Of a DNA stretch of 50,742 bases, positions 43,630-50,742 are shown piece after piece. A model generated the notes under the pieces. It saw nothing but the letters and a program-made list of their open reading frames with translations. It did not search any database and was not told where the DNA came from. The position numbers were made by a program, and so were the translations under genes. The stretch is from Thalassolituus marinus. Its GTDB lineage: Bacteria > Pseudomonadota > Gammaproteobacteria > Pseudomonadales > Oceanobacteraceae. The stretch lies in assembly GCF_020320395.1 (NCBI RefSeq), contig NZ_JAEDAH010000026.1, positions 1 through 50,742 on the forward strand, given 5' to 3'. The stretch's first letter is position 1. Each line of letters starts with the position of its first letter.

Positions 43630-44697
43630 TTATTTTTTGCGCATGTTCTTTTTCACATCTTTCAGGAAACGCCCGAAGTCGCGATCTTTCTGACGGCGCT
43701 GGGCGTAGTTCAGATCATTAAAGTCGGTTTCGTTCTGCAGCTTACGGTAATGATCAAACTGCTCTTCGGTACCGGCTTGTTGCAGCGCAGCGCGCACGGC
43801 ACAGCCTGGTTCATTGTTATGGGTGCAATCACGGAAGCGGCACTCGCCGGCACCGTCCAGTACCTCACTGAAGCGTTGTTCCAGACCAGCCTCGGCACCC
43901 AGTAAACCGAATTCACGCATGCCCGGGTTGTCGATAATCAGGGCGCCATTATCCAGCACAAATAATTCGCGCCGCACGGTGGTATGGCGACCTTCGCCGG
44001 TGCCGCTGACATCCTGTGTCGATTGCATGCTGCGCCCCAGCAAATGATTGGTTAACGAGCTTTTACCAACCCCGGACGAACCAACAAAACAATAAGTGCT
44101 GCCGGGCAGAAGCTGGGCGACAAAGTCGTTTAAGCCGTCGCCGGTGAGATTACTGATGGTCTGAATCGGGCAACGAATACCGGCCTGACGAATAGTATCC
44201 ACCACCTGAGCAACATCATCGGCGCTGACCAGATCGGTTTTAGTCAGCAGGATTAATGGCTCACAGCCGCCCTCCGCAATCATCACCAGATAGCGTTCCA
44301 GCCGGTGCAGATTAAAATCCAGATGACAGGACTGCACGACCACAACAATGTCGGCGTTGGCGGCAATCATCTGCACCTCAATGGCTTCGCCGGCGGCCTT
44401 ACGCTGCAGGTGAGTACGTCGTGGCAGGCATTCAGTCACCAGGGCTATGCCATCGTGCTGGCCACGCTCGCAGATTACCCAGTCGCCAACGCACGGAGCC
44501 TCATGGCTGTGGGCATGGTGATAGCGATAGCTGCCCGATACTCTGGCGCGGAAATGCTCTGCGCCATCGGCCAGTAGCAGCGAATCGCGGTCCACAGCAA
44601 TGACCCGGGCAATATTCTCCAGCTCGGTTTGCTGTGTCAGTTGCTGATAGCCGCTGGTCCAGCCAAGCGTCTGGCGTTGCTGAAAAACTGAGGTCAT
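43630..44697 (-). CDS. rsgA: Small-subunit ribosome biogenesis GTPase RsgA
   Basis: About 355 residues, circularly permuted GTPase that checks late 30S assembly. Motifs appear in the expected permuted order: G4 LLTKTDLV, G1 VGSSGVGKSSLTNHL, then G3 DNPGMREFGL. The C-terminal zinc knuckle is C-x4-C-x-H-x5-C (CRFRDCTHNNEPGC). An OB-fold leader occupies residues 35-105. ATG 44697 is preferred because AAAGG lies at a workable distance upstream; ATG 44706 directly abuts that AAAGG. The gene is convergent with tgpA and divergent from topB. Confidence 0.95.
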   Translation of the reverse strand: MTSVFQQRQTLGWTSGYQQLTQQTELENIARVIAVDRDSLLLADGAEHFRARVSGSYRYHHAHSHEAPCVGDWVICERGQHDGIALVTECLPRRTHLQRKAAGEAIEVQMIAANADIVVVVQSCHLDFNLHRLERYLVMIAEGGCEPLILLTKTDLVSADDVAQVVDTIRQAGIRCPIQTISNLTGDGLNDFVAQLLPGSTYCFVGSSGVGKSSLTNHLLGRSMQSTQDVSGTGEGRHTTVRRELFVLDNGALIIDNPGMREFGLLGAEAGLEQRFSEVLDGAGECRFRDCTHNNEPGCAVRAALQQAGTEEQFDHYRKLQNETDFNDLNYAQRRQKDRDFGRFLKDVKKNMRKK

Positions 44698-44830
44698 AGA
44701 AGGCATCCTTTATCTGCCATTATTCTGCTCCGCCAGAGGAGGCCGTGCCAGCGTCTTTAAGCGCTGATTCTTGTGTTCTCGGTGAAATTCAATACACTGT
44801 TTTTACATACAGTATCTGGTTGCGGGCATT

Positions 44831-46783
44831 ATGCGTCTGTTTATCGCCGAAAAACCCAGTCTCGGCCGTGCCATTGCCGCGGTTTTACCTAAGCCACACA
44901 GTAAGGGCGAAGGCTTCGTGCGCGCCGCCAATGGCGATGTGGTCAGCTGGTGCATCGGTCACTTACTGGAACAGGCCGAGCCGGAAGCCTATAACCCCGC
45001 CTACAAACAATGGTGCTTAGACCTGCTGCCGATTGTGCCGGAGCAGTGGCAACTGCAACCCAAGCCGAAAACCCGCAAGCAGTTGTCGGTACTGCGTAAG
45101 CTGGTGAAAGAGTCGACGCAACTGGTGCATGCCGGCGACCCGGACCGCGAAGGTCAGTTGCTGGTGGACGAAGTGGTGTCTTATTTAAAAGTCCCGGCGG
45201 CCAAGCGTAATGCCATGCAGCGCTTATTAATCAGCGATTTAAATCCGCAGGCCGTCAGCCGTGCCTTAACTCAGTTAAAACCCAACGCCGATTTTATTCC
45301 GCTGTCGGTGTCGGCACTGGCACGCTCACGCGCCGACTGGTTATACGGTATTAATTTAACCCGCGCCTGTACGGTAAAAGGTCAGCAGGGTGGTTTAAAA
45401 TCGGTGCTTTCTGTCGGCCGGGTACAAACGCCGGTGCTGGGTCTGGTGGTACGCCGCGATCAGGAAATCGAACAGTTTGTCAGTCGCCCGTTTTATGAAG
45501 TGCGTGCTGCACTGCATCTTACTGCCTCAGAGCCATTAAGTTTTTACGCCAAATGGCTGCCAAGCGAAGCCTGCGCGGCCCATCAGGATGAAGACGGCCG
45601 GGTACTGAACCCGAAGCTGGCGCATAACGTGGCCAGTCGTATTCGCCAGCAACCTGCAACCGTTGAGTCGGTGGAGCGTAAACAGAAACAGCAGGCGGCA
45701 CCCTTACCCTATAATCTGTCATCGTTGCAGATTGATGCCGCCAAGGCCTTTGGCTTAAGTGCAAAACAGGTGCTTGATGGTTGTCAGAGCCTGTATGAAA
45801 AACACCAGTTAATTACTTACCCGCGTTCCGATTGTCGTTATCTGCCGGTTGAGCACTATGCTCATCGCCAGCAGGTGGTCAACGCCATTGGCAGTAACGA
45901 TGTAAAACTGAGTGATGTGATTCAGGGAGCCGATTTATCTCTGCGTAGCAAAGCCTGGAACGACAGCAAAGTCGAAGCGCACCATGCCATTATTCCAACG
46001 GAAAAAGGCAGTGGTTTTAACAGCCTGACGCTGGCCGAAAAACAACTGTACGGCATGATTGCACGGCAGTATTTGTTACAGTTTTATCCACCGTTTATTT
46101 ATGCCGATAGCAAAGTCATTCTCAGTATTGGCGGCGGTGTCTTTCAGGCTAACGAACGTGAAAGCATTCAACCGGGCTGGAAAACGGCAACGGCCGCAAA
46201 AACAGCAGATGACGAAAACTCTGCGCTTAAAAAATTGCCGCCGCTGACACAAGGGCAAACGCTGTGGAGTGGCGAACCAACTGTCGATGAAAAACACACC
46301 CAGCCACCGCAACATTTTACCGATGCGACTTTGCTGGCGGCGATGACCGGCATTAACCGCTACGTGACCGACAACAGCCTGAAAAAGATTCTGAAAGACA
46401 CCGATGGTCTGGGCACAGAAGCAACCCGCGCCAGCATTATTGAGTTGTTATTCAAACGCACATTCCTGCGCCGCGAGGGCAAAAGCATTCGCGCCACCGA
46501 ACTCGGCAAGGCGCTGGTGAATACTTTGCCACAAAGCACCACGGTGCCGGATATGACGGCTCACTGGGAACGCCAGCTGAACGACATCAGTGAACGTGCA
46601 CTGAAATACGATGATTTTATGCAGCCGCTGCTGCAGCAACTGAATAGCCTGGTGTCGCAGGCGGGGCAGCTGAACACGCTGGCCTTTCAGGGGATTAAAT
46701 CAGAGGGGGCGGCACCACGGCGAAAGCGCAAGGCACCGGTCAGAAAGAAAAGCTCTCAGCCCAGGGCTGCCAGCAGCCGCTGA
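44831..46783 (+). CDS. topB: DNA topoisomerase III
   Basis: 650 residues, type IA topoisomerase close to E. coli TopB in length. The Toprim domain opens MRLFIAEKPSLGRAI and has the acidic DPDREGQLLVDE motif. The catalytic tyrosine is Y330 in LITYPRSDCRYLP, and GLGTEATRASIIELL is also conserved. The C-terminus is a Lys/Arg-rich tail (RRKRKAPVRKKS) without zinc ribbons. The last 28 bases overlap the 3' end of the convergent Hpt gene. Confidence 0.95.
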   Translation: MRLFIAEKPSLGRAIAAVLPKPHSKGEGFVRAANGDVVSWCIGHLLEQAEPEAYNPAYKQWCLDLLPIVPEQWQLQPKPKTRKQLSVLRKLVKESTQLVHAGDPDREGQLLVDEVVSYLKVPAAKRNAMQRLLISDLNPQAVSRALTQLKPNADFIPLSVSALARSRADWLYGINLTRACTVKGQQGGLKSVLSVGRVQTPVLGLVVRRDQEIEQFVSRPFYEVRAALHLTASEPLSFYAKWLPSEACAAHQDEDGRVLNPKLAHNVASRIRQQPATVESVERKQKQQAAPLPYNLSSLQIDAAKAFGLSAKQVLDGCQSLYEKHQLITYPRSDCRYLPVEHYAHRQQVVNAIGSNDVKLSDVIQGADLSLRSKAWNDSKVEAHHAIIPTEKGSGFNSLTLAEKQLYGMIARQYLLQFYPPFIYADSKVILSIGGGVFQANERESIQPGWKTATAAKTADDENSALKKLPPLTQGQTLWSGEPTVDEKHTQPPQHFTDATLLAAMTGINRYVTDNSLKKILKDTDGLGTEATRASIIELLFKRTFLRREGKSIRATELGKALVNTLPQSTTVPDMTAHWERQLNDISERALKYDDFMQPLLQQLNSLVSQAGQLNTLAFQGIKSEGAAPRRKRKAPVRKKSSQPRAASSR

Positions 46784-47100
46784 TGGCTGGCATCGAGGTC
46801 TATCGCCAGGCGCGAAACCACCACCGGGTTGCCTTCTTTAGCGGCCTGTTCAATGGCAGCACATAAGTCTGCCATCTGCTCGCCGCCAAGGTTTGCACTG
46901 GCGCCTTTCAGAGTGTGGGCAATCGCGCTGGCTTCTTCACAGTTACCCTGACCAATGGCGGTTTTCAGCGCATCCAGCTGAGCCGGAGTGGTACTGACAT
47001 ACATGGCCGCGACTTTTGCTACCAGGGTTTCGTTGTTCATTAGTCGCCCAAGCGCATCGGCCTTATTCCAGACCTGTCGCTCGCTGCTCTGCTCGGACAT
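46756..47100 (-). CDS. Stand-alone histidine phosphotransfer (Hpt) protein
   Basis: 115 residues from ATG 47100, which has GGAG 6 bases upstream; the frame continues to 47145 without a better site. The helical Hpt domain has phospho-acceptor H62 in AIAHTLKGASANLGG. Such proteins relay phosphate between a hybrid kinase and a response regulator, but neither partner is adjacent. Its 3' end overlaps topB by 28 bases tail to tail. Whether it connects with the ChpA system of this window cannot be told. Confidence 0.88.
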   Translation of the reverse strand: MSEQSSERQVWNKADALGRLMNNETLVAKVAAMYVSTTPAQLDALKTAIGQGNCEEASAIAHTLKGASANLGGEQMADLCAAIEQAAKEGNPVVVSRLAIDLDASHQRLLAALG

Positions 47101-47275
47101 GGGGTTCTCCACAGCTTCAATCGGATAGTTCTTAAAGCCTAGCACAGCGGCTGACAGGGGTCGGATTGGCTCAGTCTTAATTGCCGCTTTTGACCAATTT
47201 GTGCTGGGCAGATGGCATTACTGCACTATGATGGCGAGCAGATTCCAGTCACCGAAAGAGCTGAACGAGGTAGTC

Positions 47276-49264
47276 ATGTCACAGCCTGAGCGCCCATTGA
47301 TCAACCTGTCCTGTAGCGAGCGTGAGTCCAACCGCTCGGCCAACCCGACCTTTGCTGATTTACTGCAGGCGCGCATCAGCCGCCGTAACTGCCTGAAAGG
47401 TGGCGGTGCACTGGCGGCGGGCATTGGACTGGCACAGTTAACCGGTTGCTCACTGGGGGCAGATGACAAAAAGCCAGTGTCACGTCTTGGTTTCAGTGCC
47501 ATTGCGGCCACGGTGGCGGACAGCATCACTGTGCCGGCGGGTTACACCACTCAGGCGCTGTTGCCGTGGGGCACGCCACTGATGGACGGTGCCGTGCCAT
47601 TCCGTACCGATGCCAGTAACAGCGCTGCCGAACAGGCGCGGCAGATGGGCTCGCATCACGATGGTATGCACTTTTTTCCCATTGACCTGAAAAGCGGCGG
47701 CAGCAGCTCGACGGAAGGTCTGCTGGTGATGAACCACGAATACTGCGATCCGGATTTGTTGCACACCAACGGCCCGTCGCCACTACCACGGCCACTCGCC
47801 GAAGTGGAAAAAGAACTGGCCGCGCACGGCAACAGCATTGCTCATATTCGCCTGAACAGCGCGGGTGAATGGCAGCTGGTTGAGGGCAGTCGCTATAACC
47901 GTCGCATTACCGGTGCTACGCACATGGAAATCGACGGCCCGCTGCGCGCTCATGCGGCAATGAAAACTCTGTACAGCCCGCAGGGCATTGCCACCCGCGG
48001 CACGCTGAACAACTGCTCCAACGGTGTTACGCCGTGGGGTACTTACCTGACCTGCGAAGAAAACTGGGCCGGGGTGTTTATTAATAGCGGCGTGCAGCCG
48101 CGCGAGCAGTCACGCTACGGCGTGCCGGATAACGAAGACGACAACTACTACCACTGGCACACGGCGGCACCGGTCAGCGACCTGGCGGCACGCTTTAATG
48201 CCGCGCCGCAGGCCGACAGTGCCGAACAGGATTACCGCAACGAACCCAACACCTATGGCTGGATCGTTGAGATCGACCCGTTCGCCCCGGACAGCACCCC
48301 GGTTAAACACACCGCACTGGGCCGCTTCGCCCACGAAGGCATCATCTTTCACCCTCCGGTAGAAGGGCAGCCGCTGGTGGCCTATTCCGGTGACGACTCG
48401 CGCTTTGAGTACATCTACAAATACGTCAGCCGCGATGCCTATCAGCAAGCCAGTGCAGGCTCTCACCTGCTGCAGAACGGCACCCTGTATGTGGCGGTAT
48501 TCCATGACAGCGGGCGCGGCGAATGGCGCGCGCTGGATATTAACGATGCAGCGTTTAAACAGCGTGCAGGCGAAGCGGGTATTCACTTCGACAGCCAGGC
48601 CGACGTGTTACTGAATACCCGTCTGGCCGCTGACGTCGTGGGAGCCACCAAAATGGACCGCCCGGAATGGGGGGCAGTGAACCCGATGAACGGCGACGTG
48701 TATTTCACCCTTACTAACAACAGCAAGCGTAAGCAGGATCAGGTTAACGCCGCCAACCCGCGCGCGAAAAACATCTACGGCCACATTATTCGCTGGGCGG
48801 AAAACGAACGCCCGCAGGCCACGGCGTTCCACTGGGATGTGTTCTGGTTTGGTGGCGAAGCGGGTACTAACCAACCGGCTTATGGCAAAAGCAGCGATGC
48901 CGCCAGCGAGATTGCCTGCCCGGATGGCCTGCGCTTCGATAACGACGGCCTGCTGTGGATAGAAACCGACATCAGCAACTCCAGCCCGCTACTGGGTAGC
49001 GAACGCTTTGGTAACAACGGTATGTACTGTGCCGACCCGGTGACCGGTGACTTCCGCCGCTTCCTGTCCGGGCCAATGGGCTGCGAGCTGACCGGCATTG
49101 CCATCACCCCGGATCAGAGCACACTGTTTGTGAATATTCAGCACCCGGGCGAAGGCTCAACGCCGGATAACTTCACCAGCCACTGGCCAGATGGTGGCAA
49201 CAGCCGTCCGCGCTCGGCGACGGTGGCGATTCGTCGCCAGGACGGCGGTAAGGTTGGTACTTAA
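47276..49264 (+). CDS. phoX: PhoX-family phosphatase with Tat signal (DUF839)
   Basis: About 662 residues. The N-terminal Tat motif SRRNCLKGGG (R36-R37) is followed by a hydrophobic stretch ending in LTGC (C58), which also fits a lipobox, so the protein may be a Tat-exported lipoprotein. The PhoX core has MNHEYCDP, THMEIDGPLRAH, NNCSNGVTPWGTYLTCEENW with the conserved Cys and Glu residues, EIDPF, and RFAHEGIIFHPPVEGQP. Characterised PhoX enzymes are calcium/iron phosphomonoesterases that release phosphate in the periplasm. ATG 47276 has GAGG at the right distance; the frame from 47201 would add 25 non-family residues. No clear Pho box was seen in the short upstream gap. Confidence 0.9.
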   Translation: MSQPERPLINLSCSERESNRSANPTFADLLQARISRRNCLKGGGALAAGIGLAQLTGCSLGADDKKPVSRLGFSAIAATVADSITVPAGYTTQALLPWGTPLMDGAVPFRTDASNSAAEQARQMGSHHDGMHFFPIDLKSGGSSSTEGLLVMNHEYCDPDLLHTNGPSPLPRPLAEVEKELAAHGNSIAHIRLNSAGEWQLVEGSRYNRRITGATHMEIDGPLRAHAAMKTLYSPQGIATRGTLNNCSNGVTPWGTYLTCEENWAGVFINSGVQPREQSRYGVPDNEDDNYYHWHTAAPVSDLAARFNAAPQADSAEQDYRNEPNTYGWIVEIDPFAPDSTPVKHTALGRFAHEGIIFHPPVEGQPLVAYSGDDSRFEYIYKYVSRDAYQQASAGSHLLQNGTLYVAVFHDSGRGEWRALDINDAAFKQRAGEAGIHFDSQADVLLNTRLAADVVGATKMDRPEWGAVNPMNGDVYFTLTNNSKRKQDQVNAANPRAKNIYGHIIRWAENERPQATAFHWDVFWFGGEAGTNQPAYGKSSDAASEIACPDGLRFDNDGLLWIETDISNSSPLLGSERFGNNGMYCADPVTGDFRRFLSGPMGCELTGIAITPDQSTLFVNIQHPGEGSTPDNFTSHWPDGGNSRPRSATVAIRRQDGGKVGT

Positions 49265-49292
49265 TAAGGCTGGTCGTTAATAGCGGCGCAAT

Positions 49293-49316
49293 AAAACGGG
49301 CCTGAGATCAGGCCCG
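49293..49316 (-). terminator. Intrinsic terminator for the yafJ-type gene, possibly bidirectional
   Basis: Stem CGGGCCTGA / TCAGGCCCG (49297-49305 with 49308-49316). On the minus strand it is followed by TTTTATT, a proper U-tract for the gene ending at 49381. It also lies 33 bases after the phoX stop and may end that transcript too, though the T content on the plus side is poor. Confidence 0.7.
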
Positions 49317-49403
49317 CTTATCTCTGCGCTTATCTCTGCGCTTATCTCTCGCGCTTATTTCGGGCGTTTACCCCGGGCGCTTACCGCTGGCGCTTACCGC
49401 TGG
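49315..49403. repeat. Seven tandem 12-13 base units across the yafJ stop codon
   Basis: Units beginning CGCTTA or CGTTTA start at 49315, 49327, 49339, 49352, 49365, 49378 and 49391. The first two are identical 12-mers, the last two identical 13-mers, and the middle ones intermediate. The last two lie partly in the coding region and encode the C-terminal residues and stop of the amidotransferase. Copy-number change here could lengthen or shorten the protein end. Confidence 0.8.
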
Positions 49404-50160
49404 CGATGACCTCGCCGCATTCCCACAGTTTCCACTCGCCGGGCTGGTACACATCCCAGGCTTCGTCTGAGGTCAGTGGTTCGGTGGCAATAATACTCAC
49501 CACATCGTTAGGCGTGGTTTCGGCCTCAAAATCGACCGTCACATCCGCATCCTTCAGCTGCGCCGGACCAAAGGGCGCACGGCGGGTAATGCTCGCCAGC
49601 TTGGTTGAGCAGTAAGTGAATAACCACTGACCATTGCTCAGCAAGCAGTTAAACACGCCCTGCGCTGCGTATTCCTCCGCCAGCTCTACCAGCACCGCTG
49701 CCAGCTGCTCTGGCATTGCATCACGCGGCAGCGTGTGATGAATACGGTTCATTAAATCGCAGAAAATATTCTCGCTGTCGGTATCGCCCACCGGCTCACA
49801 CGGCCCGGGCTGGCGGCTGAAATTGGCAATCTGCCCGTTATGAGCAAACACCCAGTAACGGCCCCAGCGCTCGCGCACAAACGGATGGGTATTGGCCAGA
49901 CAGATCTCACCGACATTGGCCTGGCGAATATGACAGATCGCCGTCTTACTCTTGATCGGATAACTCTGCACCAGCTCGGCAATCGGAGAACTGCAGCTTG
50001 GCTGCGGATCATGAAACAGACGCACGCCCTTGCCCTCGTAAAAGGCCACGCCCCAGCCATCTTTGTGCGGTCCGGTATTACCACCGCGTTGCGTCAGCCC
50101 GGTGAAGCTGAAACAGAGATCGGTCGGGGTGTTGGCACTCATGCCCAGTAATTCACACAT
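49381..50160 (-). CDS. Class II glutamine amidotransferase, YafJ-like
   Basis: 259 residues, N-terminal nucleophile hydrolase fold with Cys2 as the likely nucleophile (MCELLGMSA). Other landmarks are GLTQRGGNTGPHKDGWGVAFYEG, CHIRQANVGEICLANTHPF, WVFAHNGQIANF and TDSENIFCDLM. The family is related to the glutaminase half of amidotransferases such as GatD/EgtC, but the synthetase partner and product are unknown. The C-terminal GKRQR and stop lie in a tandem repeat. Confidence 0.88.
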   Translation of the reverse strand: MCELLGMSANTPTDLCFSFTGLTQRGGNTGPHKDGWGVAFYEGKGVRLFHDPQPSCSSPIAELVQSYPIKSKTAICHIRQANVGEICLANTHPFVRERWGRYWVFAHNGQIANFSRQPGPCEPVGDTDSENIFCDLMNRIHHTLPRDAMPEQLAAVLVELAEEYAAQGVFNCLLSNGQWLFTYCSTKLASITRRAPFGPAQLKDADVTVDFEAETTPNDVVSIIATEPLTSDEAWDVYQPGEWKLWECGEVIASGKRQR

Positions 50161-50218
50161 GGTCTGTCTGCATTGTTGAAGCTGAGGGGAGATTATAGCG
50201 GCTGCGCCGTTTGAATGC

Positions 50219-50241
50219 GTAGGAGCGGGCCAGGCCCGCGA
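50219..50241. repeat. REP-like palindrome 1
   Basis: Begins GTAGGAGC, followed by CGGGCC-A-GGCCCG and ending CGA. This is the layout of Pseudomonas REP sequences (GTAGGAGCGxxCxxGCxCGCGA). REP copies are mobilised by RAYT-type transposases elsewhere in such genomes. Confidence 0.8.
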
Positions 50242-50304
50242 CGTATTTCGGGCCTGCGGCCCGGGTTATTGTTAAAAGGGGAGGTATCCCCTTTAAATCC
50301 CCTC

Positions 50305-50452
50305 TTGCGGCGCTGCACCTTGTTTCCGGTTCTCTCGTGATTTGTTCCCGGCACTCGCACACACGACATCCCTGTCGTGATGTCCGCTCGTCCAGCATCC
50401 ATGCTGGACGTCCGGGCAAATCACTTCGAAAACCGGCGGTGCAGCAAGCCGC
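50305..50452. repeat. Large branched (Y-shaped) palindromic element
   Basis: Nested complementary arms close a 148-base structure. GCGGC pairs with GCCGC (50307-50311 / 50448-50452). GCTGCACC pairs with GGTGCAGC (50312-50319 / 50438-50445). CCGGTT pairs with AACCGG (50326-50331 / 50431-50436). GATTTG pairs with CAAATC (50339-50344 / 50417-50422). CCCGG pairs with CCGGG (50347-50351 / 50412-50416). Inside are two hairpins: ACGACA / TGTCGT (50363-50368 / 50373-50378) and CGTCCAGCAT / ATGCTGGACG (50389-50398 / 50401-50410). It could be a non-autonomous mobile element or a structured RNA. Confidence 0.75.
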
Positions 50453-50548
50453 GGAAAAACCTCAGGGACGCAAAGCTTCAGATGTAGGGTGGGCACTGCT
50501 CACCAATCATGTTCGCTACAGAGTAAGGGACGAATTATACCGGTAATT

Positions 50549-50571
50549 GTAGGAGCGTCCTTTGGCCGCGA
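50549..50571. repeat. REP-like palindrome 2 (degenerate)
   Basis: Starts GTAGGAGCG like copy 1, but the palindrome is imperfect (TCCTTTGGCCGCGA). The hairpin GGGCGTAGCACGCCC follows closely. It shares the 17-base lead CGGTAATTGTAGGAGCG with copy 3. Confidence 0.65.
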
Positions 50572-50649
50572 TGGCGGGCGTAGCACGCCCTTATACAGCC
50601 TTGCGGTTGAAGCCCAGCCCTTCTGAAATATGCAACTTAAACGGTAATT

Positions 50650-50672
50650 GTAGGAGCGGGCCATGCCCGCGA
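50650..50672. repeat. REP-like palindrome 3
   Basis: GTAGGAGCGGGCC-AT-GCCCGCGA, a near-perfect REP. It is followed by a GGGGA-type hairpin and GC-rich sequence that mirror the arrangement after copy 1, so copies 1 and 3 may be parts of one larger composite repeat cut off by the window edge. Confidence 0.8.
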
Positions 50673-50681
50673 ATGGTTATT

Positions 50682-50700
50682 CCGGGGAACTTATCCCCGG
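50682..50700. repeat. CCGGGGA / TCCCCGG hairpin
   Basis: 7-bp perfect stem (50682-50688 with 50694-50700) and loop ACTTA. Its central 15-mer is the exact reverse complement of the hairpin at bases 2-16 of the window. Confidence 0.6.
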
Positions 50701-50742
50701 CCCCCAGCTTTTTCGCCGCGCCAGCGTGTTCCTGGTTCACTC

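Larger units (their letters stand above)
50161..50742. other. Gene-free, repeat-rich right end of the window
   Basis: No supported gene in 582 bases. Open frames here lie in palindromic repeat sequence and lack ribosome binding sites. The region holds three REP-like elements (50219, 50549, 50650), a 20-base hairpin AAAGGGG-AGGTAT-CCCCTTT (50275-50294), the Y-shaped element 50305-50452, a GTAGGGTGGGCA-type hairpin near 50484, and the terminal GGGGA hairpin at 50682-50700. Confidence 0.7.

Noticed and set aside
50153-50546. Several 60-90 codon open frames near the right edge
   Set aside because: They run through palindromic repeat sequence on both strands and lack start signals; the repeat structure explains them.

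Overview
The window looks like chromosomal DNA of a gammaproteobacterium from the Pseudomonas/Oceanospirillales side of the class, perhaps a marine relative of Thalassolituus or Oceanobacter. Genus is inference; no rRNA, tRNA or other taxonomic marker is present. The main reason is gene order: from 2.5 to 21.0 kb it follows the Pseudomonas aeruginosa order pyrC'-pyrB-pyrR-yqgF-yqgE-tonB3-gshB | pilGHIJK-chpABC, and several proteins (PilG, PilH, PyrB) are very close to the Pseudomonas versions.

Layout. (1) 0.1-2.5 kb: a membrane GGDEF-EAL protein. (2) 2.5-8.3 kb, minus strand: pyrimidine genes, ruvX, yqgE, a tonB3-type gene and gshB. (3) 8.5-21.0 kb, plus strand: the complete Pil-Chp chemosensory cluster for type IV pili, including a 2221-residue multi-Hpt kinase, ChpA. 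(4) 21.2-30.2 kb, minus strand: a surface-polysaccharide cluster. Its distal part (21.2-26.2 kb) is strongly AT-rich and looks recently acquired; its promoter-proximal part (26.2-30.2 kb) has host-like composition. (5) 30.4-35.4 kb, minus strand: the S-adenosylmethionine cycle (metF, ahcY, metK) with its probable ArsR-type regulator SahR, interrupted by a small S23-family four-helix-bundle gene bracketed by heptamer repeats. (6) 35.6-39 kb: a 42-codon ORF with a strong Shine-Dalgarno, a phosphoethanolamine-transferase-like protein and a CoA hydrolase/transferase. (7) 39.2-43.6 kb: a MoxR-DUF58-TgpA operon. (8) 43.6-50.2 kb: rsgA, topB, an orphan Hpt protein, a PhoX-type phosphatase and a YafJ-type amidotransferase. 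(9) 50.2-50.7 kb: a gene-free, repeat-rich segment with REP-like elements and a large Y-shaped palindromic element.

How it fits together. Blocks 3 and 4 both concern the cell surface: the Chp system controls pilus-based motility, and the polysaccharide genes probably decorate LPS or capsule. Block 5 is a regulon for SAM/SAH recycling. The most unusual structures lie outside genes. One is a family of tandem GTCNGAC heptamers at five places, two of which flank the four-helix-bundle gene. The other is the branched palindrome near the right edge. All function calls come from reading motifs and gene order; no database search was run.
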